A stretch of DNA of 64,000 nucleotides, taken from the NCBI RefSeq assembly GCF_030730865.1, contig NZ_JAVALZ010000003.1:186001-250000 (forward strand), read 5' to 3'. This document shows positions 63,370 through 64,000 of this stretch, one piece after another. The DNA is from Uliginosibacterium sp. 31-16. GTDB lineage: Bacteria > Pseudomonadota > Gammaproteobacteria > Burkholderiales > Rhodocyclaceae. The position numbers and the translations under genes are program-made. Each line of letters begins with the position of its first letter. Positions within the stretch are counted from its first letter, which is position 1. Below the pieces are notes generated by a model that was not told where the DNA came from, searched no databases, and was given only the letters and a program-made list of their open reading frames with translations.

Positions 63370-64000
63370 ATGACCACACAGAAAACCGCCACGCTTGGCT
63401 TCAATGGCCAGTCCTACGAGTTTCCGGTTCTTTCCGGAAGTATCGGCCCGGATGTCATCGACATCCGTACGCTGTATGGCAAGACGGGTGCCTTTACCTT
63501 CGACCCGGGTTTCATGTCGACGGCGGCCTGTAAATCCTCGATCACTTATATCGATGGTGACAAGGGCGAGTTGCTCTATCGCGGCTATCCGATCGAACAG
63601 CTCGCAGTGAACTGCGACTATCTGGAAACCTGCTACCTGCTCAAGAAGGGCGAGCTGCCCAACAAGACCCAGTATGACGATTTCGTCGGCACGGTTAAGC
63701 AGCACACCATGGTGCATGAACAGCTGACCCGTCTGTATCAGGGCTTCCGTCGCGATGCGCACCCGATGGCGATTCTGGTCGGCATGGTTGGCTCACTGTC
63801 TGCCTACTATCAGGATTCGCTGGATATCAACAATCCCGAGCACCGCACCATCGCGGCGATGCGTCTGATCGCCAAGCTGCCGACGATCACGGCGATGGCC
63901 TACAAGTACACGATCGGCGAGCCTTTCATGTACCCGCGCAATGATCTGGATTACGCCGGCAACTTCCTGCACATGATGTTTGCCACGCCGTGCGAAAAGT
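63370..64000 (+). CDS. gltA: Citrate synthase, type II (3' end outside window)
   Basis: The first 210 codons are visible. They align with Escherichia coli GltA from the start: [73 protein letters not shown] and [20 protein letters not shown]. The catalytic His and Asp lie beyond the edge. Condenses oxaloacetate and acetyl-CoA. Last visible gene of the gntR-sdhCDAB-sdhE unit, and in frame with sdhE. Confidence 0.95.
   Translation, partial: MTTQKTATLGFNGQSYEFPVLSGSIGPDVIDIRTLYGKTGAFTFDPGFMSTAACKSSITYIDGDKGELLYRGYPIEQLAVNCDYLETCYLLKKGELPNKTQYDDFVGTVKQHTMVHEQLTRLYQGFRRDAHPMAILVGMVGSLSAYYQDSLDINNPEHRTIAAMRLIAKLPTITAMAYKYTIGEPFMYPRNDLDYAGNFLHMMFATPCEK

Noticed and set aside
1-64000. Prophage, insertion sequence, integron or CRISPR array
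   Set aside because: No transposase, integrase, phage structural gene or regularly spaced repeat array was found; the repeats seen are dispersed hairpins, not arrays.
1-64000. tRNA or rRNA genes
   Set aside because: No cloverleaf with a TTC-containing T arm or rRNA segment was recognised in any gap by eye; a covariance search would be decisive.

Overview
The window looks like chromosomal DNA of a high-GC betaproteobacterium, probably of the Rhodocyclales. The grounds are the betaproteobacterial-type malate dehydrogenase, the order mdh / citrate-lyase-like / acnB diverging from gntR-sdhCDAB-sdhE-gltA, the glnE and yhdP-nitrilase-tldD blocks, and the NUDIX-CobD/CbiB pair. The genus is not settled by the sequence. 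No rRNA, tRNA, CRISPR array, insertion sequence or prophage was seen. Coding density is high. Long open frames opposite real genes are common because of base composition and are not reported as genes.

Layout. 1-8631 (minus): a signalling operon of six genes with no predicted membrane segment in any product. In transcription order it encodes a response regulator, a PAS-PAS histidine kinase, a DctP-type TRAP solute-binding protein without a signal peptide, a second PAS kinase, a REC/HD-GYP protein, and a REC-like/PAS/GGDEF/EAL/REC protein cut by the left edge. Four of the junctions are ATGA overlaps. 8895-18554: glnE diverging from yhdP, nitrilase-like amidase, tldD and a small EamA protein. 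18655-29570: envelope and housekeeping genes (pbpC, OmpA-like, aspartic protease, CoA-type NUDIX, CobD/CbiB-like, miaA, TraB/GumN-like, DUF805, an orphan TRAP binding protein, pmbA). 29678-37446: yjgA-mog, a PlpD-like patatin autotransporter, a DUF3568 lipoprotein, a diguanylate cyclase and ycaO. 37632-41109: a GH28 pectinase lipoprotein diverging from a LacI-type regulator.

41304-51152 (minus): a five-gene cluster of unknown purpose. It encodes a FeeM-like acyltransferase, a secreted barrel-type glycosidase-like protein, a DUF3142 protein, a membrane-anchored repeat protein and a 1266-residue M48 metalloprotease. 51361-53840: rlmA, glpM, a repeat-rich 700-bp gap and a small hypothetical gene. 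54083-64000: two divergent TCA-cycle operons sharing a 213-bp control region with a 30-bp near-perfect palindrome, the likely site of the GntR regulator between them.

Three things stand out. First, sdhE reads in frame without a stop codon into gltA, so an SdhE-citrate synthase fusion is encoded or a stop codon has been lost. Second, a family of about eleven intergenic hairpin repeats resembling REP/BIME elements occupies many gaps between genes. Third, a binding protein that should be periplasmic appears to be cytoplasmic and is translationally coupled to two soluble sensor kinases.
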